A stretch of DNA of 64,000 nucleotides from Sipunculus nudus (taxonomy: Eukaryota > Annelida > Sipuncula > Golfingiida > Sipunculidae): the NCBI GenBank assembly GCA_026874595.1, contig CM049319.1, forward strand, positions 14,349,601-14,413,600, given 5' to 3'. Shown here piece after piece: positions 50,404-61,609 of the stretch. Numbering within the stretch: position 1 is the first letter of the stretch; every line of letters starts with the position of its first letter. The position numbers were made by a program, and so were the translations under genes. The notes under the pieces are model-generated. The model searched no databases. It saw nothing but the letters and a program-made list of their open reading frames with translations, and had not been told where the DNA came from.

Positions 50404-50751
50404 TCAGTTCCTGTCTGTGGGAGGTACCCCTGCAGTGCTGCCCTCTAGGAACTTGATCTGAGCCTCGAGGAAGTCTGCTCTGGTTGCTATGGCATGGGCA
50501 TACTCATAGAACATGCTCTTAACACTGTCCAGCACACACAGTCGTATTCTCAAGTTGTTACAGGTGGCCATCTGGTGACGGTTGTTTGCTCGCCTGTAAC
50601 GTACAGCGAGGTCTCTCTCTGTGCGGTCAAGCAGCATCATGTGATTACATGCTTGGTTGAGCTTGGAACTTGCGACGACTAACTCAAACTGAAGAGGATC
50701 AAGGTCGGTCTTTTTATAAGGATGGAACCTCATGGATGATGATAGAGACAT
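50404..50751 (-). CDS. Unrecognised 115-aa protein with histone-type mRNA end, copy 1
   Basis: Intronless frame of 115 codons from MSLSSSMRFHPYKKTDLDPL to a stop 22 nt before the stem-loop. The start was chosen because MSLS aligns in all three copies; an ATG 15 bp upstream is not shared. The N-terminus is short and basic (FHPYKKTD). A proline-free, probably helical body (residues about 20-105) follows with heptad-like Leu/Ile spacing and the blocks LLDRTERD, RHQMATCNNLRIRL and ATRADFLEAQIKFLEG, then a short polar tail. No histone-fold sequence, signal peptide or membrane segment. About 9 residues differ from copy 3. It lies antisense in the PIGA intron, with its own TATA/CCAAT promoter. Function unknown; S-phase expression is inferred from the mRNA end. 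Confidence 0.85.
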   Translation of the reverse strand: MSLSSSMRFHPYKKTDLDPLQFELVVASSKLNQACNHMMLLDRTERDLAVRYRRANNRHQMATCNNLRIRLCVLDSVKSMFYEYAHAIATRADFLEAQIKFLEGSTAGVPPTDRN

Positions 50752-50817
50752 GATTGTAATATACATGTATAAGTATAAGAAAACAGTTATTATGACAGAC
50801 TGAAAAGCAGCTCAGAC

Positions 50818-50892
50818 TTATATAAGGTGAGCAGATTATCAAACAAAGATGAAACAGCCAATCCCAGTTCAGGATGAGTGAGTACAGCCAAT
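50818..50892 (-). promoter_or_regulatory. TATA plus two inverted CCAAT boxes, copy 1 promoter
   Basis: The TATA word TTATATAA lies at 50818-50825, about 67 bp before the ATG. ATTGG boxes (CCAAT on the plus strand) lie at 50858-50862 and 50888-50892, 30 bp apart. The same arrangement is kept in copies 2 and 3. Confidence 0.75.
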
Positions 50893-51724
50893 CACCATCC
50901 AGCACGTCAAGACAAGGCCAGACACTATCCAGTGTTGCTACAGACCTTGATCAGACAATCTGTATGGAATGTCTTATCTTCAAACACTACATAGGCTACG
51001 GAATAGTTTTGAAAGTGGGGGGGCGCACTTTGGGTATATAGGCCGATATATATATATATATATCACAGTTTTGAAAATTTTGAAAAAATAAAACATAAAA
51101 AGTGCATTTTCAGTGCAGTATTTTGACCAATTTCCTATTTTTAATCATATGCTGCATCACACAAAAATGATTAAGGCCATACTTATTTAATTTTTCGTTT
51201 CTCAGACCCGCCGACCCCAAGTTTTGACAATTTGGAAAATAAATATAACAGTGTCCCTGTCGTTATTTTTTTGCCGCCGTTATAAAATGTGTCCATGAGT
51301 CGTGATATAAATCCCCTTAAAAAAGTAAACTCGCAGTCACCTCCTACAAAATGCGACCCACACGACAGAGTCGATCGGTCATTTTTTAAGTCACAGCATT
51401 TGGCGTGCCCATGGTAAGTGAAACATTTCCCTTGTCTTTCTCATGATCATCTAAAATCCGAGAATCTGCGGAGATAAAAAGATTTTCGTCGGAGATCTCC
51501 CTCAAGTCAAACCGTTCAAATGTTCTCCTTCACACTTTCACGTTTCATCACGATCTCACCCGATTTCACTTTGTTCTTCTTGTAATGATGGACCTTACGT
51601 TCGAAAACATTAAAGGTGCTGACTGTAATATATTATATCAGCAGGGATTGTAATATTTTCCACAAGGTGTCCGAAAAAGTCTGGCTTTTGAATGGTTCTG
51701 CCGAGCTCAGTTTCGGATGCCACC

Positions 51725-52009
51725 TCAAGGCAGGGTCACGATGGAACTTTGTGACATTCTTGACATCGCGTGGAAAATCCTCTGTAGACAAGGAATCATT
51801 AGGCCGAAGGCGGAAAAAGTCGACTTAGTTAAACCTTTTCGTAAAAATGGCTGCGAACATGTGACTACGAGGTTGTGTTTAAGGAAATTCTGGATGAAAT
51901 CGGCTACTTTCGATAATCTGGATAACTGATCGTTGTGTGTACGCTTGTACCATCGCATTTGAGAGCACAGGAATTGTTGCACACGGACAATTTCCCGCCA
52001 TGAAATCAC
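51725..52009 (-). CDS. Open frame next to a promoter-like cluster, unrecognised
   Basis: A 94-codon frame (starting MISWREIVRVQQFLC) in a GC-richer island inside the 5.06-kb insertion. Upstream on the same strand lie an E2F-like GGCGGGAAA (51991-51999, which overlaps the 5' end of the frame), an NRF1-like word (52024-52036), CCAAT boxes and a GC box. No domain recognised. Other frames on both strands are also open for 60-70 codons, so coding status is doubtful. It may be a first exon or a captured promoter fragment. Confidence 0.2.
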   Translation of the reverse strand: MISWREIVRVQQFLCSQMRWYKRTHNDQLSRLSKVADFIQNFLKHNLVVTCSQPFLRKGLTKSTFSAFGLMIPCLQRIFHAMSRMSQSSIVTLP

Positions 52010-52138
52010 ATGAATAAAACTTAACGCGCATGCGTGTAGTATACTATGAATCTCTGATTGGCTCTCTTTCTAGGGCTGCTGGGCGGGGTCTCTTTCCGCC
52101 AATCCCGTTGAAGCCCTGACAGGTCGTCATATGCAAAT
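51991..52138. promoter_or_regulatory. Cluster of promoter-type motifs inside the insertion
   Basis: In under 150 bp: TTTCCCGCC (E2F type, 51991), CGCGCATGCGTG (NRF1 type, 52025), ATTGG (about 52058), GGGCGGGGT (52081), CCAAT (about 52099) and ATGCAAAT (octamer, 52131). No TATA box. The cluster is unusual for this AT-rich region and could be a captured bidirectional promoter. Motif matches by eye only. Confidence 0.4.
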
Positions 52139-53824
52139 AAAATCTTAACTCTCAATCAAATACTCGTGCGAATGAAACGCTAAAAATAGCACTGGGCACT
52201 GTGTGTTGTTTACAGAGTGGCCAATACCACGTTATATACCGCTACCACGTTATACCGCTATTTGTAGGGCTCCGAAGCGTTTATCAAGTGACAGATGTAC
52301 GAACCTTGTTGCAAACATTCTGAAATGATGTTCATCAATATATACTTACGTCTGATATATTTTTTTATATTAGCTTGATTTTTTCCCACCTTGCAATTGT
52401 TTACATTTCTGAGGGGTAAATTTTTACCTCATTTGATATATTTGATTAAATTTCTGATGGGTATATTTTTACCAGATTTTTTTTTTATTTTTTTATTTTG
52501 TGTTGCTGAGGGTTTTTTTCAATAATTGACAACAGATAGATCATATCTTAAAGCTGATTTCAGTGATATTTTAAATAAAAAGGAGTTTGCTTATTTTCTG
52601 ACTGGGTGATCCTGATGAACCTTGATATTGCTTAAATGTGCGTTTGTGTTTGAATTACATATTTCATGGCTATTTTCACTTACCTGAATTTTCCTTTATT
52701 TGTTGTAATTAAGCTTCGTATTTCCACTGACCATATAATATACTTCAAAATTAACAGATAATTTTGCAACCAGTCTCTTGTACAGGTCATTTTAAACTTT
52801 CCAGCTGTTTTAGTAAGAAAGTGGACTGATTGGTTTTTCAAAAATGTTAATTTAGTGGAAATTATTAATTTATTAATTGTTAATTTAAATTGATAAAAGT
52901 TTATTTAAAAAATAGAAAAATCATGATTTTTTTAGAAAAGTTGATTTTTTACCAGCCCTTCCAGGAAGTATTGAGGATATCCTGCAGATACAGAAAATAA
53001 TTTAGTTCACTTGACATTGTAAAAGGACACATATAGTTCCTATATATTCATTTCATCATTTGTAAAATTTAAATGGAAAAAATGGCGCTTTTCATTTTTA
53101 AAATTTTGAATTATATTTATTTTTATTTTCCCTCCTCCTCCCCACCACTTTTCATTTCTTCGTCCGAGAAACTTTTTATTAAATAAGTAAGGCCTAAATA
53201 TTTAATTTACAGAATCATGTGTGCCAAATTGATAATATTTATACCATAATATAGTCTTCGTCAAATCTTAATAAAAACTTTAGATCCGTTACTGGGATTT
53301 TCATTTTACTCCACCATTGGTGTGTAAAGTATAAAGTACGAAACACATAGGCAAAGGATATATAACATTTTCAAACTTACTTCAAGTTTAAGTTGTAATT
53401 ATAAAATAAATATTACCATGAACAATTAATTTACAGAAAGCTGAACACATGTTAATTGAGCAATTAAACATTGAGCAATACAAAAAAAATATTGATATAT
53501 TCCAACGCAGACCTGTCTATAAGGTTATCAGTTTAAAAATTAATTATGCATACAAGTAGTCTAAATTTCCAACTGTTCTCACTAAAATGAATTAGATTAT
53601 ATTCAATTCCCTTATCTGTAAAAATTACACAGTAATAACCTATATTACTTACACACTCAATTAAAAAATTAAGTTACAGTTGTTTTCACGTATGTAGTTG
53701 TTTCTCAGGCATGTAGACTGAGAAGAAATACGATGGGTTTCCCATCCAAATGATGGAACTTACATAATTTCACACAGAAATATCAAATCTAACTCCACCA
53801 CTAGGCCAAAAATGGTGTGTGTGT

Positions 53825-53842
53825 GTGTGGGGGGGGGGGGGG
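53825..53842. repeat. TG then poly(G) tract
   Basis: A run of tg dinucleotides followed by a G homopolymer. With the poly(C) run at 54227-54247 it may mark ends of an old nested insertion. Confidence 0.6.
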
Positions 53843-54387
53843 CTAAAGCCTATGCTGGTATATATATAGAGTAGACCAATATATGGTACTCCAAGTACTG
53901 AGGGCACAAACAGAGGAGGTAATTATTATTGGAGAGAATTAGAGTGAATTTGTTACTGATTTTAAGAGCTGATTAAAAGAAAACTGTTTACGCCAGTCTG
54001 GTGAAGTCAAGTTTTCCCAAAAACATTCAATTAAGTTTGCCTACATGAAAAGTAGGAGGGCCAAATCATCGCGTAAAATCACTCATTTAAATTTAAATAA
54101 ACATGATACTTGCACACATTTTGTTGCAACTCCAGTATCATGCACAGCAGTGACAAATGTTATTTCAGACATATGTTATACTTTGAGTAGAAAAATTAGA
54201 AATTAAATGTATTCTTCTCTCTCTTGCCCCCCCCCCCCCCCCCCCCCGGATATATAGTCAGACGCTATTTAATCTGAGCTTCACAGGTCTCAGAGCTCAG
54301 GGTTCTGATTTGCCTCAATGAGTTACTGCAAGCGTCTGGAATCGGTGGCAGAACATAGGACAGCTTTAAGGCCATAGCTGCTTTTAT

Positions 54388-54421
54388 AGCTCAGATGACT
54401 TACAGTCAGCTGAGCTAAAAA
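54388..54421 (+). repeat. Solo terminal hairpin of the GCTCAG element family
   Basis: AGCTCAGATGACTTACAGTC then AGCTGAGCTAAAA is almost identical to the hairpin ending the element at 9636-9667. No clear element body is seen upstream; the preceding 150 bp (about 54240-54380) may be a degraded remnant. Confidence 0.6.
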
Positions 54422-55113
54422 CTTATAGTTTACTAATAGCTTATTTATTTAGAAACTTAAAGGAACAAAATATGATTTTACATACCTCACTGGGTTATAG
54501 GTAGAATCTTGAGATTTGACAAAGAAGTTAGATACCTTCTGCTTTTTGCTAAATTTCATTAAAACACTATACACACTGACTGTAGACAGGTCTTTCAAGC
54601 TTCAAATTCAGACAGTAAATGTGACTGCAACTGACCAGCAAGACGGTTTATGAATAGCAAAGATGCCTGTCCTACATGATCTGGACAGTCTCACACTTCA
54701 GGGTGTCAGGACCCAGGTTCTCAGCATGCAGTGGCAACCTCAGAGGCTCTGACCTGACTATAGTAACACTGTGATCAATTAATATCCCTTGGTTTTGATG
54801 GTGGACAGTGAAGCCTTGGAAGCATTGACACTGCCTGCCTGCTCCCTTTTTTATGGTTTATGTATGCATTTTTTTAGCATAGCAAGTGTAATTTTTTATA
54901 TAGTACGGGAATCTTGGTCAATGACAAAAGTGGGGGAGGAGGTGAGGGTACTACCACCTATGCCGCCAAAAATGTAGCCATGAGCGATTAAGTCAACACT
55001 GGAAGTACATCCAGTTTATCATCTGCCTGACCAGCGTAAGCACCCCAGATGCAACATGCAGTCTTGATGACCAGTAGGTCCCGGGAGTCTCAGCCTCTCT
55101 GTAGAGTATTATA

Positions 55114-55807
55114 CTGTGGTTGGCTTCATATTCGCGAGGCTGAAATTTCGCGATTTCTAAATGTTGAATGTTTTGCAAAGGGTTTCATTTTCGCGATTGC
55201 GCCAGAATCTATGAAATCGAAGTACAATAATATTTACATTTATTATAAAATAAAAATAAATCCCACAATACCTAACTCATTACAGTTATAGTCATTGTAT
55301 TATAACCTGTCTCATAATCGATGTTTTGACACTTATCATTACGTGTTTGTATGAGAAGGTTGCGATCCCATCCACAGATGATGTTGTTGATTTACAAACC
55401 TTGTTTCTAGAGGTGTGATAACAAATTCATTTGTGCAGAATCTATGAAATCAAAGTACAATAATATTTACATTTATTATAAAATAAAAAAATCCCACAAT
55501 ACCTAACTCATTACAGTTATAGTCATTGTATTATAACCTGTCTCATAATCGATGTTTTGACACTTATCATTACGTGTTTGTATGAGAAGGTTGCGATCCC
55601 ATCCTCAGATGATGTTGTTGATTTACAAACCTTTTTTCCAGAGGTGTGATAACAAATTCATTTGTGCAGAATCTGCAGATGCATCATATCCTCTTGTTCA
55701 TCCTCGATAAAAGGGCAGCTTATTCCTGAGGGTTTCATATTCGCGAATAAATCCCATTCGCGAATATCGTGAAAATAAAACCCTCGCGAACAAAAAGGCA
55801 ACCACAG
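55114..55807. mobile_element. ~690-bp mariner-like MITE with internal 234-bp tandem duplication
   Basis: Bounded by TA (55112-55113 and 55808-55809). The ends are CTGTGGTTG and its reverse CAACCACAG, followed by TTCGCGA-type subterminal words on both sides. Inside, a block starting agaatctatgaaatc at 55204 is repeated at about 55438, an offset of about 234 bp, nearly identical. TA target and short TIRs suggest Tc1/mariner. It is nested in the 5.06-kb insertion. Confidence 0.6.
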
Positions 55808-56049
55808 TATTTCCAACAGGACACATAATATCATAATATACCCCCCCCCCCCCCACCACCAATGGCACTGCTCATCCCAGTATTTTTTTCAATGCAAAGT
55901 TAAGTACAAATCTTGTTGACTCATGAGCAATGGAAATGCATGGGTTCTTCTACAGAAGTTCTGCCCCCTTGTGCCCCCCTGTGACCCAAAAAGTGGGGGG
56001 GCGCGCGCCCCCCTTGCCCCCCCCCCCCGGTTCCGAAGCCTATGCACTA

Positions 56050-57100
56050 GGCATATTAGCCTGAAAAAGCTGCTTAAATTCTGATATCACATGGGTTTGC
56101 TGTTAAAGACAGTCATTTGATCTTTTGTTGGTCAGTTAAGGCCTGTTTCTCTGTGGCTTGAATGTCTGTTATCAAAAGAACAGTACGCTGCCTCATGTGA
56201 AACCCCACCCAGCTCAGGAAGGCAGTCAGAGTGGCCACTGTGTGATCTCCTAATTACTGTTTGATCTCTCTTTACTCTACCTGGGCTTCAGGTGTGGAGG
56301 TGTACCTGAGATGTTTGTTTTGTAATTAACTGTTTCTCTTATGAAGATGGCCCATGTTGCTATAGAGGTCATGAATTATATAGGAAATTGATATGTACCC
56401 TTGCAGTTCTTTAAATTTTGTAATATTTGTTCTTGTTCCTTAATATTAACAATCTTTTATTTTATTATTTCAAAATCCAATTTTTTTACCCTCTCCCTTG
56501 ATGGTATTAAATACAAATCCTAGCTTGGTATATCATATGCATAAATAGGTACACTGTTCTATTGAGATAATGTACTTTTTAATCATTTATAAATGTTAAA
56601 GTCTTGGTGTATTTTCTGGAAATAAGAAACTTTTCTGTGAAACCTCATTGAAAGTAAGGACATTTTGATTACAGGGAAAGGTACATAAACTTGTGCAATA
56701 ATGTGTGTTTTATCTAACACTTGTATTTCTTTTTGTCTGAATACAAATATATCCCTGCAAACCATCCTGGTCCATGGACTCTCTGTCTCAAATTCACTTG
56801 TATTATACATTGTTATGGTTCTGTGTGAGAGTAAACATAGTTTGTTTGTGTCTGTTAACCATTACAAGACTGGGTTACCAGAAGCTCAGATTTGAGTGAC
56901 AACACTCAGGCTGTATATGTGCTGTTTGTGTTCTGTGCCTCTGATGGCACCTAATGCAAGCTTGTTTCCATTTTTGTATAGCAAAAAACACTATACTTCA
57001 TGTATATTTAATGTACATGGTATGTTAAAATGTTTTAATAATGCTTGGTTATTGCTATGTTCAGTACAGAGACAGGAACTCAAGTTCAAGTTTTCAGCTG
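56050..57100. repeat. Tandem segmental unit U1 (PIGA intron)
   Basis: The first of six diverged units. The key block, from ggcatattagcctg to acctgagatgtttgtttt (56050-56325), includes gtgaaaccccaccca, tgtgatctcctaattactg and the cttcaggtgtgga region. A second block (tgatggtatt to gtcttggtgtattttctgga, about 56500-56625) follows. U1 is the unit that continues from gene copy 1 once the 5.06-kb insertion is removed. Confidence 0.7.
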
Positions 57101-57111
57101 AAGTATTGGTT

Positions 57112-57775
57112 TTTCATAAATTCAAAACTCTGTTATAATGAGCAAACGGAACAGCTTTATTATGTAATAAAAAGCTTAGTTACATAAAATGCTATACTTA
57201 TCCAACATGACTTCCACCAAGCATCATTGCCAGTTACAAGAAAATATTAGTAAAAACCAATTACCAAAATATGACAGTCACCGGAAAGGAATAAGTGAGA
57301 TACGACACCACCAGGTGTCGTACATAAACAGTAGGATTGCTCATACGACTACACTTTTTCATAAATTCAAAACTCCGTCATAATGAGCTAACCAAACAGC
57401 TTTATTATGAAATAAAAAAGGTTAGTTACATAAAATGCTATACTTATCCAACATGACTTCCACCAAGCATCATTGCCAGTTACAAAAACATATCATTAAA
57501 AACCAATTACCAAAATATGACAGTCACCGGAAAGGAATTAGTGAGATACGACACCACCAGGTGTTGTACATAAACAGTAGGATTGCTTATAAGACTACAC
57601 TTTTTCATAAATTCAAAACTCCGTCATAATGAGCAAAACAAACAGCTTTATTATGAAATAAAAAAGCTTAGTTACATAAAATGTCACCAGAAAAGAATTG
57701 GTGAGATACAACACCACCAGGTGTCGTACACGAACGGTAGGATTGCTCATATGACTACACGTTAAAATCACTATT
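57112..57775. repeat. 246-bp tandem repeat, 2.7 units
   Basis: Units start near 57112, 57356 and 57602 with tttttcataaattcaaaact. They are about 95% alike by eye (gacagtcaccggaaaggaat, gatacgacaccaccaggtgt). The third has an internal deletion of about 80 bp. The similar 60-64-residue frames are a consequence of the repeat and are not supported as genes. Confidence 0.85.
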
Positions 57776-58555
57776 ATATTCAGGACATCTGATCATAGGC
57801 AGCTAAATAAAGGGTGGGGGGGGGGGGGGTAGGGGGGTAATCATTAGTGCAGGAGACTATTTGGTGTTAAACCAGTTACATATCAATCATGAATTGAATT
57901 TTAACCTTGAACAGAGGCCTTAGGCTAAAATTTCCATTAATGTGAACATTTTTATACATTATGAACAACAGTACACAGAGTTTTCCTCAAATATCTTTTT
58001 ATATTGCATGTTTCAAGATGATTCAAAACAATAATAGTCCCAAAGAAACAAGATATTATGTATTAATTTCATACAAAATAAATAACACAACAAAAATCAA
58101 TAAAATGTAAATAAATCAATAACCTTTCATGATAAGTATTTTATTTCATATGCAAATAAACAAACAACAGTAAATTTCCTTAGGAGAAACTTTAAGGTAT
58201 ACTTACCTCAGGTCAACATATATACCAGTGTAATTAAACAAAGCAGACTTATCTGTCTGTGGAATTACAGTGAATATATATTGAGGATTAAACTTTAAAA
58301 TCAATCAGTTTTACTGGCTTTATATGAATTGGAACTATTTTTCATTTCTCAGTAATGCTAAAAGAATATTACTTTTGTTTTTCTGTGAGCATATCTCTTG
58401 TACTTTTATGTAAATATTTTATTTTAATAAATATTAAGACAAATATACAAAATTGATTTCAAAAGACAGAAGCTGTAAAGTATACCTACTTTACTGGATA
58501 TACTTCAGGTGGTTTAAAACTTTAAAAATCAGTTTTATCTTCAAAAGTTAGGTAT
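57776..58555. other. PIGA intron spacer
   Basis: A G-tract at about 57817-57830, then AT-rich sequence. The segment 58460-58510 (cagaagctgtaaagtatacc) recurs at about 59677 as part of the repeated units. Confidence 0.5.
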
Positions 58556-59150
58556 TTTGGCCTGAAATGGCCACATACTTTCTGAGATCACAAAAGTTTA
58601 ACTGGTAAAGAATATCATTTGATCTTTCACATGGTTAGTTTAGGCCTGTATCAGTGTGGCTTGACTGTATCTGTTATAAAAAAACAGTAAACAGCCACAT
58701 GTGAAACCCCAACTAACAGATCTGTAAGGTAAACAGAGCAGTCACTGTGCATGTGTAATCTCCTAATTACTGTTTGATCTCCCTTACCTGTAATTAGGAT
58801 TCAGGTATGGAGTCTGGACCTGAGATGTTTATTTTGTTATTAACCATTTCTATTTCGATGATGTCCCGTGTTTCTACAGAGTTCATGAAGTATTTTATAG
58901 GTACCCTGCAATTTATATTTTGTAATATTCTCAAATTTCTTGCAAAATTACCTCTTTAATTTGATTATTTCAGGAACCATTGCTGATACAATATCTCCTG
59001 ATGGTATTTAAATAGAGGTCTTGGTTTGTATTATTTCTCATGCATGAATAGCATAAACTGGTCTATGGAGTTATTGACTTTTTTGTAAATTTTAAGTGTT
59101 ATGGTCTTGGTGTATTTTCTGAAAGTACAGACAATTTTATTAAAGGTATG
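58556..59150. repeat. Tandem segmental unit U2 (no gene copy)
   Basis: Carries the same ordered blocks as U1 (tggcctgaaatggccaca, gtgaaaccccaac, gtaatctcctaattactg, acctgagatgtttatttt, and tgatggtatttaaat to gtcttggtgtattttctga). No 115-aa gene or stem-loop lies in front of it. Confidence 0.65.
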
Positions 59151-59993
59151 TGAAGATTTTTCAATAATATGTGTATTATCTGATGCCATTAGTTCGTTTT
59201 GACTGAACAGTAAAGGTCCCAAGCAAATCATCCCAGCTCACCATATTGCTATCTCAAATTCACCTGTTTTATACATTATTATGGTTCTGTGAAAGCTTTG
59301 AAAGCTTGAAAAATCTTAATTTGTGAAGTTGCACAGCATGGCTACCAGATGGCATATCAGTGTTTATGTTTTGCGTCACTGATCACACCCTGTGCAAGCT
59401 TGATTACACTGTGAAAAGAAACAATTGGAGATATAATTATTGGGTTTATTTACCATAACATTTTTTAGGAGAAAATGCTATACTCTAGTATAGTTAATGT
59501 ACTTTGTATGTGAATAGGTCCTTTAAATGATGCTTGATTATCACTGTTTTCAGCTGAAGTATTGTGTTGGAAGCATTAGTAATTAGTCTTCAGTACACCT
59601 TTCAACACTGATTTTACATATTTCAAGATAATTTTAAACAATATTGGTGTCAAAACAAGGGTGTGATTTAGAAAGCCAGAAGCTGTAAAGTATACTTACT
59701 TCACTGAAAATACCTCAGGTGGCCTTTATATACCTTCAGGTGTAACTTAAAGGAAGAAGTCACATCTCTCAGTAGCTTTACAGGAGCAGATATATTAAGT
59801 ATTAAACTTTAAAAATAAGTGTATATGAACTGGAACAATCTTTACATATTCATGCTAAAAAATTATTACTTTTAGTAAATTATGTTTTTTCCATAAGAAT
59901 ATCTTTTTGACTACTTAATTTTGTACTTTGATGTTGATGAATGTTAAACATACTAATTATAATGAACCAACATTTAGATCTGTATGATTGGGT

Positions 59994-60009
59994 GGCCTTT
60001 AAAAAGGCC
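59994..60009 (-). terminator. Histone-type 3' stem-loop of 115-aa gene, copy 2
   Basis: Minus strand: GGCCTT, loop TTTA, AAGGCC, preceded by CTTAAA and followed by ACCCA. It starts 22 nt after the stop codon. The loop differs from copies 1 and 3 at its last base (A for C), a change accepted in histone mRNAs, while the stem is unchanged. Confidence 0.88.
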
Positions 60010-60031
60010 TTTAAGTTTAGAGATGATGGGA

Positions 60032-60379
60032 TCAGTTCATTTCTGTGGGTGGTACCCCTGCACTGCTGCCCTCTAGGAACTTGATCTGAGCCTCAAGGAA
60101 GTCTGCTCTGGTTGCAATGGTGTGGGCATACTCGTAGAACATGCTCTTGACACAGGACAGCACACCCAGTCGTATTCTCAAGTTGTTACAGGTGGCCATC
60201 TGGTGACGGTCATTTGCTCGCCAGTAACGTACGGCAATGTCTCTCTCTGTGCGGTCAAGCAGCATCATGTGATCACACGCTTGGTTGAGCTTGGAACTTG
60301 CAACAACTAACTCAAACTGGAGACGATCGACGTCTGTCTTTTTATAAGGATGGAACCTCTTAGCTGATGACAGAGACAT
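60032..60379 (-). CDS. Unrecognised 115-aa protein with histone-type mRNA end, copy 2
   Basis: Same length and layout as copies 1 and 3: basic N-terminus (MSLSSAKRFHPYKKTDVDRL), proline-free helical body and polar tail (SSAGVPPTEMN). It is the most diverged copy (for example R to W in the RYWRAND block, and LGVLSC for LCVLDS). The blocks RHQMATCNNLRIRL and ATRADFLEAQIKFLEG are unchanged, and the frame and stem-loop are kept, which suggests purifying selection. It lies antisense in the PIGA intron, just left of unit U3. Not recognised as any known family. Confidence 0.85.
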   Translation of the reverse strand: MSLSSAKRFHPYKKTDVDRLQFELVVASSKLNQACDHMMLLDRTERDIAVRYWRANDRHQMATCNNLRIRLGVLSCVKSMFYEYAHTIATRADFLEAQIKFLEGSSAGVPPTEMN

Positions 60380-60435
60380 GTTCGTAATATATCAATATCA
60401 GAAGAAAATAATGATGACTAGCAAGCAGCTCAGGT

Positions 60436-60520
60436 TTATATAAGGTGAGCAGAGAGCTCTATGATCATCAAAAAAAGATGAACAGCCAATCACAGTTCAG
60501 GATGAGTGAGCACAGCCAAT
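60436..60520 (-). promoter_or_regulatory. TATA plus two inverted CCAAT boxes, copy 2 promoter
   Basis: TTATATAA at 60436-60443, about 57 bp before the ATG. CCAAT (plus strand) at 60486-60490 and 60516-60520, again 30 bp apart. The context agccaatcac and gatgagtgag is shared with copies 1 and 3. Confidence 0.75.
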
Positions 60521-60587
60521 CACCATCAAGTATGTCAAGGCTGAGCCAAGCACTACTCAGTCTTAATACAAATCTTATCTTCAAACA

Positions 60588-61200
60588 TGAGGCATATTAG
60601 CCTAAAATGGCTGCATAATTTCTGTTATCACAAACTTTTGCTGTTTGAGAAAAATCATTTGATCTTTCATTTGGTCAGTCTAGGCCTTGATCTGTATGGC
60701 TTTGTGCATGTTATCTAACAGTGCCCTGTCTTAGGTGAAACCCCACCCACCTCTGTAAGGTAAACACAGTAGTCACTGTGTGATCTCCAAATTACTCTTT
60801 CACCTGACTTACCTGTACCTGGGCTACAGGTGTGGAGTCTGTACCTGAGAAGTATATTTTGTTATTAACTGTTTCTCTTTTGATGATGTCCCTTATTTCT
60901 ACAGACTTCATGGAGTGTATAGCAATTTTATAAATACATGTACTCGGCTATTTAATTGTTCAATTTTTAGATAATTTGCACATTTTCTTTAAAATCAAAA
61001 CTCTTTAATGTGATCATTTCGACAGCTAAAGTTCCTTACCCTCTCACTTGATAGCAGTTCTGTATGAATAGTTTACACTGTCAAATATGGGAAGTTTATG
61101 TACATATTGAATAATTCTTTAGAACTGTGATGGTCTTAGTGTATATTTTGGACACAAGAAACTTTCCTTCTCAGCCTCAGTTAGTTATGGACATCCTGAT
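60588..61200. repeat. Tandem segmental unit U3
   Basis: Starts gaggcatattagcctaaaat, about 70 bp beyond the promoter of gene copy 2. It carries the gtgaaaccccaccca, gtgatctcc and acctgag blocks, then the gatggtcttagtgtatattt block near 61130. Confidence 0.7.
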
Positions 61201-61609
61201 TAATGTCTGATTGTTAATGAAAATATTATACAATTGTTTACAATTATGTAGCACCACAGTATTTATGCAGTGATTAAATACAGTATGTTTCTATGTCTCG
61301 GTTTTTACTTAATATTACCATAACCCTTGATGTGGGGCCAATTAACATTCACATATTCTGAAAGCTAAGAATGTTCTTAATAAAATGGTATAAACAAGTA
61401 AGGGATATTTTCGTAGTGACCAATTATATAATATTTATCTTTAAATTAAAAAATTTTCAGCCACTAAGCATTCAGTACATTCCATTTTCAACATATATGG
61501 GGTGATGAACATATGCACTGAAAAGCACTTCTTTTTCTTCAATCTTGGACTACAAATAATTTGAAGTTTTATTGATGAAATGCAAAAAAATGACCTTATT
61601 CAGGAACAT

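Larger units (their letters stand above)
50990..56044. mobile_element. 5.06-kb TIR insertion with 5-bp target duplication
   Basis: CACTA flanks both sides (50985-50989 and 56045-56049). The ends are CATAGGCTACGGAATAG on the left and the reverse of CATAGGCTTCGGAACCGG on the right, each followed by a G-rich tract with GGGGGGGCGC. The paralogous units read aaacatgaggcatatt (60588) and aaacaggaggcatatt (63864) without the insert, which gives an empty site. No transposase frame was found. The interior holds a promoter-like cluster (51.99-52.14 kb), homopolymers, a terminal hairpin of another family (54388) and a nested mariner-like element (55114). The superfamily is undetermined. Confidence 0.75.

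Noticed and set aside
50494-50682. 62-codon plus-strand frame, repeated at 60122 and 63410
   Set aside because: It is the antisense shadow of the 115-aa genes. The minus frame has the promoter, the stem-loop and conserved protein blocks.
50404-50766. Start of gene copy 1 at the upstream ATG (MYITIMSLS)
   Set aside because: The five extra codons are not shared with copies 2 and 3. The MSLS start is common to all.
57189-57629. Two similar 64-codon frames as a small gene family
   Set aside because: They are phase-matched only because the 246-bp repeat is a multiple of 3. The third unit is deleted and there is no promoter or splice signal.
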